Assembly: GCA_946482425.1 (NCBI GenBank)
Contig: CAMLRO010000048.1
Span: 1 to 7,797 of the forward strand
Source: an uncultured Lactobacillus sp.
GTDB taxonomy: Bacteria; Bacillota; Bacilli; Lactobacillales; Lactobacillaceae
Direction of reading: 5' to 3'
Length of the DNA stretch: 7,797 bases
Shown here: positions 6,442-7,797 of the stretch, piece by piece
How positions within the stretch are numbered: position 1 is the stretch's first letter
How the letters are laid out: each line of letters opens with the position of its first letter
Notes under the pieces: model-generated
What the model saw: only the letters and a program-made list of their open reading frames with translations
Database searches by the model: none
What the model was told of the DNA's origin: nothing
Translations under genes and position numbers: made by a program

Positions 6442-6480
6442 AAGTGACCCCCAAATTTAAAACAAATTTGGGGGTCATTT
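6442..6480 (+). terminator. Strong hairpin with T-tail before ORF fragment
   Basis: TGACCCCCAAATTT (6445-6458) pairs perfectly with AAATTTGGGGGTCA (6464-6477) around the loop AAAAC. In RNA the stem extends by a G-U and two A-U pairs. TTTTT follows on the plus strand, giving a textbook intrinsic terminator in that direction; the minus-strand tail is poor. It sits just before the ATG at 6483. Hairpins in this position occur at the left ends of some insertion sequences, where they block read-in transcription. Confidence 0.7.
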
Positions 6481-6482
6481 TT

Positions 6483-6554
6483 ATGACTAAATTATCTAAA
6501 CAAGATAAAATTCAAATCTTTTTCAGAGTTTTGATAATAGGCTTCATTAATTAG
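6483..6554 (+). pseudogene. Possible truncated transposase start (IS3-like)
   Basis: A 23-codon frame beginning MTKLSKQDKIQI resembles the first residues of IS3-family OrfA proteins (helix-turn-helix transposase subunits). After about 12 residues the resemblance stops, and the frame ends at TAG (6552-6554). There is no clear ribosome-binding site. Directly upstream, a GTGACCCCC-type sequence and hairpin (6444-6477) could be the IS left end with its terminal repeat. If so, most of the element has been deleted, with the break near 6520. The match is from memory of the family's N-terminus and is short, so the call is tentative. Confidence 0.3.
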
Positions 6555-6668
6555 TTGATTGCACTCTGCTTCTTTTCAATCAAAGGACTGATCACGCTCA
6601 TTCAGTAATTGATACATAAATTTAATGTTTAAAATAGTTAATCTTAAAACGTATAATGACAAAAAAGG
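6492..6668 (-). pseudogene. Interrupted minus-strand frame, unidentified remnant
   Basis: The minus strand is open in one frame from about 6668 to the TAA at 6494-6492, except for a single TGA at 6578-6576. From the ATG at 6617 it reads MYQLLNERDQSFD, then the stop, then KEAECNQLINEAYYQNSEKD. The hydrophilic composition looks protein-like, and TGA could be a mutated TGG (Trp). There is no ribosome-binding site before the ATG. I do not recognise the family. It may be the decayed end of a displaced gene or a chance open frame; its last residues overlap the possible transposase fragment on the other strand. Confidence 0.2.
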
Positions 6669-6704
6669 TCTAGGAAAAGAGTCCCCTTGACTCAATAAAA
6701 CTAA

Positions 6705-6739
6705 AGCCGGCAAACCACTTTTTTAGTGGTTTGCCGGCT
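6705..6739. terminator. Inner 15-bp GC-rich bidirectional terminator
   Basis: AGCCGGCAAACCACT (6705-6719) pairs perfectly with AGTGGTTTGCCGGCT (6725-6739) around a 5-T loop. T-rich tails follow on both strands: CTTTTAGT on plus, and a TTAGTTTTATT-type tail on minus. It is the most stable hairpin in the window and should stop transcripts of tsaD as well as anything entering from the left. Confidence 0.85.
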
Positions 6740-6764
6740 CTTTTAGTAAGATCACTGACCTACT

Positions 6765-6781
6765 TTTTCCCAGTCTCCTTT
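6765..6781 (+). repeat. Terminator-arm repeat, copy 2
   Basis: TTTTCCCAGTCTCCTTT matches copy 1 (2810-2826) at 16 of 17 bases in the same orientation, 3,955 bases away. It overlaps the tsaD stop codon (6780-6782) and is one arm of the composite tsaD terminator. Identical placement at the edges of the accessory region could reflect terminator-to-terminator recombination or simply repeated use of a common terminator sequence. Confidence 0.6.
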
Positions 6782-7797
6782 ATTGCAGCATTTCTGATGC
6801 GTAAGGTAATTCTAAAGATGGATCAGCATCCAAAGTAAGATCAGCGAATTTTCCTTCTTGGTACAAGTTATAGGCCGCAGCACCAATCATTGCAGCATTA
6901 TCTCCACACAATTTTAACTCTGGCAAAATTACTTTCGGTTGTAAATTCCGAGGCAGGTTTGCTATTTCATGGTTCATTCTTTCACGTAAACCATGGTTAG
7001 CGGCAACCCCTCCACCCATAATAAAAGTTTTTGGAGCATACTGTTTAATTGCTCTAATAGTTTTAGTAGCCAAGACATCTATCACTGCAGCTTGGAAACT
7101 GGCAGCCAGATCATATTTATTCAGGTTTTGATGAATTTGTTCAGCGTGATGATAGGTATTAATAAAAGCACTCTTTAAACCAGAAAAAGAAAAATCATAA
7201 TCATCTTCTTTAATCATTGCTCTCGGAAATTCAAAGGTATCCTGCCCCTGATGAGCCCATTCATCAATAGTTTTACCGGCCGGATAATTAATCCCTAAAA
7301 CTCGGCCAATCTTGTCATAAGCTTCTCCTGCCGCATCATCCCTGGTATCACCAACAATTTCCAAATGAGTTGGTCCTTTGAGCAAAACGATTTCAGTATG
7401 ACCACCTGAAACTTGTAAAGCTAATGCTGGATAAGCAATTTCTTCTTTTAACTGCGCTGCCATTATATGACCCATAATATGATCGACGCCAATTAAAGGG
7501 ATGCCTGTAGCCATTGAAGCAGCTTTTGCCGCACTGACACCGATTAAAAGTGCCCCAACTAAACCCGGTCCGTAGGTGACAGCAATTGCATCAATATCTT
7601 TCCAAGTTACATTTGCTTCTTTTAGTGCTTCATTGGTAATTTGAGTTATAACTTCAATGTGATGACGACTAGCAACTTCAGGAACAACACCGCCAAAACG
7701 CTGATGACTTTTAATTTGAGTTGCAACTATCAAACTTTCTATTTCTCTGCCATTTTTGACAACAGATGTCGAAGTCTCATCACACGAACTTTCAAAA
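6780..7797 (-). CDS. tsaD: tRNA t6A37 threonylcarbamoyltransferase TsaD, 5'-partial
   Basis: TsaD (formerly Gcp/YgjD) transfers threonylcarbamoyl from threonylcarbamoyl-AMP to A37 of ANN-decoding tRNAs, working with TsaB and TsaE in the cytoplasm. The frame is open to the window edge (first full codon at 7796), giving 338 visible residues that begin [11 protein letters not shown], the conserved N-terminal motif. Only about 5-10 residues are missing. The metal-binding residues are present as HIMGH (visible 106 and 110) and the Asp of CGDNAAM (visible 299). SGGHTE, the [13 protein letters not shown] nucleotide-binding stretch and [12 protein letters not shown] are also intact. The TTG at 7733 is an internal Leu codon. 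The gene ends in a composite terminator. It converges on the ABC-F gene, with the accessory genes between. It is a core gene in bacteria and a firm anchor for the locus. Confidence 0.96.
   Translation of the reverse strand, partial: FESSCDETSTSVVKNGREIESLIVATQIKSHQRFGGVVPEVASRHHIEVITQITNEALKEANVTWKDIDAIAVTYGPGLVGALLIGVSAAKAASMATGIPLIGVDHIMGHIMAAQLKEEIAYPALALQVSGGHTEIVLLKGPTHLEIVGDTRDDAAGEAYDKIGRVLGINYPAGKTIDEWAHQGQDTFEFPRAMIKEDDYDFSFSGLKSAFINTYHHAEQIHQNLNKYDLAASFQAAVIDVLATKTIRAIKQYAPKTFIMGGGVAANHGLRERMNHEIANLPRNLQPKVILPELKLCGDNAAMIGAAAYNLYQEGKFADLTLDADPSLELPYASEMLQ

Larger units (their letters stand above)
6143..6779. other. Gene-free accessory spacer, ABC operon to tsaD
   Basis: This 637-base stretch contains no intact gene. 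From left to right it holds the ABC operon promoter (6201-6216), a featureless AT-rich part (about 6240-6380), a plus-strand promoter-like TATAAT (6393-6398), a strong hairpin (6442-6480), a 23-codon ORF that may be a transposase start (6483-6554), an interrupted minus-strand frame (6492-6668) and a composite terminator (6661-6781). The mix of decayed coding fragments and hairpins suggests past insertion and deletion. Confidence 0.6.
6661..6781 (-). terminator. Composite nested terminator of tsaD
   Basis: On the minus strand an outer stem starts at the tsaD stop codon: AAAGGAGACTGGGAAAAAGT (6781-6762) pairs imperfectly with ACTCTTTTCCTAGACCTTT (6682-6664), about 17 bp with bulges. Six T residues (6666-6661) follow. 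A second, perfect hairpin (6705-6739) lies in its loop. The outer stem alone has the form of a complete intrinsic terminator. A minor GAGTC/GACTC stem (6679-6693) could compete with it. Confidence 0.55.

Noticed and set aside
6993..7178. Plus-strand frame inside tsaD
   Set aside because: It is antisense to conserved TsaD sequence ([10 protein letters not shown] region) with no independent support.
7731..7733. TTG as the start of tsaD
   Set aside because: The frame stays open to the window edge and encodes the conserved FESSCDET motif upstream of this codon, so the TTG is an internal leucine.
1..7797. CRISPR array, tRNA or rRNA genes, riboswitch
   Set aside because: No regularly spaced repeat-spacer pattern, no cloverleaf-like segment and no recognisable riboswitch core was seen on either strand by eye.

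Overview
The window looks like a chromosomal segment of a low-GC Gram-positive bacterium, most likely a Lactobacillus (delbrueckii/acidophilus group). The composition is AT-rich, ribosome-binding sites are AGGAGG-type, the terminators are GTCTGGGAAAA-type hairpins, and an ABC-F ATPase gene lies near tsaD. That pairing is also seen in Bacillus, where ydiF neighbours gcp/tsaD. The species assignment is inference from these traits, not a search result.

Layout. Bases 1-180 are an AT-rich upstream region with an extended -10 promoter. Bases 181-2103 (+) encode a complete 640-residue ABC-F protein of YdiF type. A 270-base gap follows, holding a possible 8-codon leader peptide (2320-2346) and a strong ribosome-binding site for a 134-residue GNAT acetyltransferase (2374-2778, +). 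The GNAT gene ends at a perfect 16-bp hairpin terminator. Bases 2826-3183 are noncoding, with a second bidirectional terminator. Bases 6142-3184 (-) form a tightly packed three-gene operon: a short ABC ATPase and two paralogous 389-residue membrane proteins, joined by ATGA and TAATG overlaps. Bases 6143-6779 hold no intact gene. They contain the operon promoter, a promoter-plus-hairpin unit next to what may be the start of a degraded transposase gene, a decayed open frame on the minus strand, and a large composite terminator. Bases 6780-7797 (-) are tsaD, which runs off the right edge and lacks only a few N-terminal residues.

How it fits together. The two outer genes are core translation functions: TsaD makes the tRNA t6A37 modification and ABC-F proteins act at the ribosomal E site. 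They point toward each other. The GNAT gene and the ABC exporter lie between them and look like an accessory insertion. A near-identical 17-base terminator arm occurs on both sides of the exporter region (2810-2826 and 6765-6781), and possible IS debris lies beside it.

The part most worth attention is the exporter. It pairs one minimal ATPase, which has unusual Walker A and Q-loop residues, with two equal-length permeases. Each permease has a predicted extracytoplasmic Lys/Gln-rich coiled-coil domain of about 110-130 residues between TM1 and TM2, followed by a shared PYES...VTG.QFLL.LN..YLP motif. Its substrate cannot be read from the sequence. No peptide precursor, regulator or modification enzyme is encoded next to it in this window.
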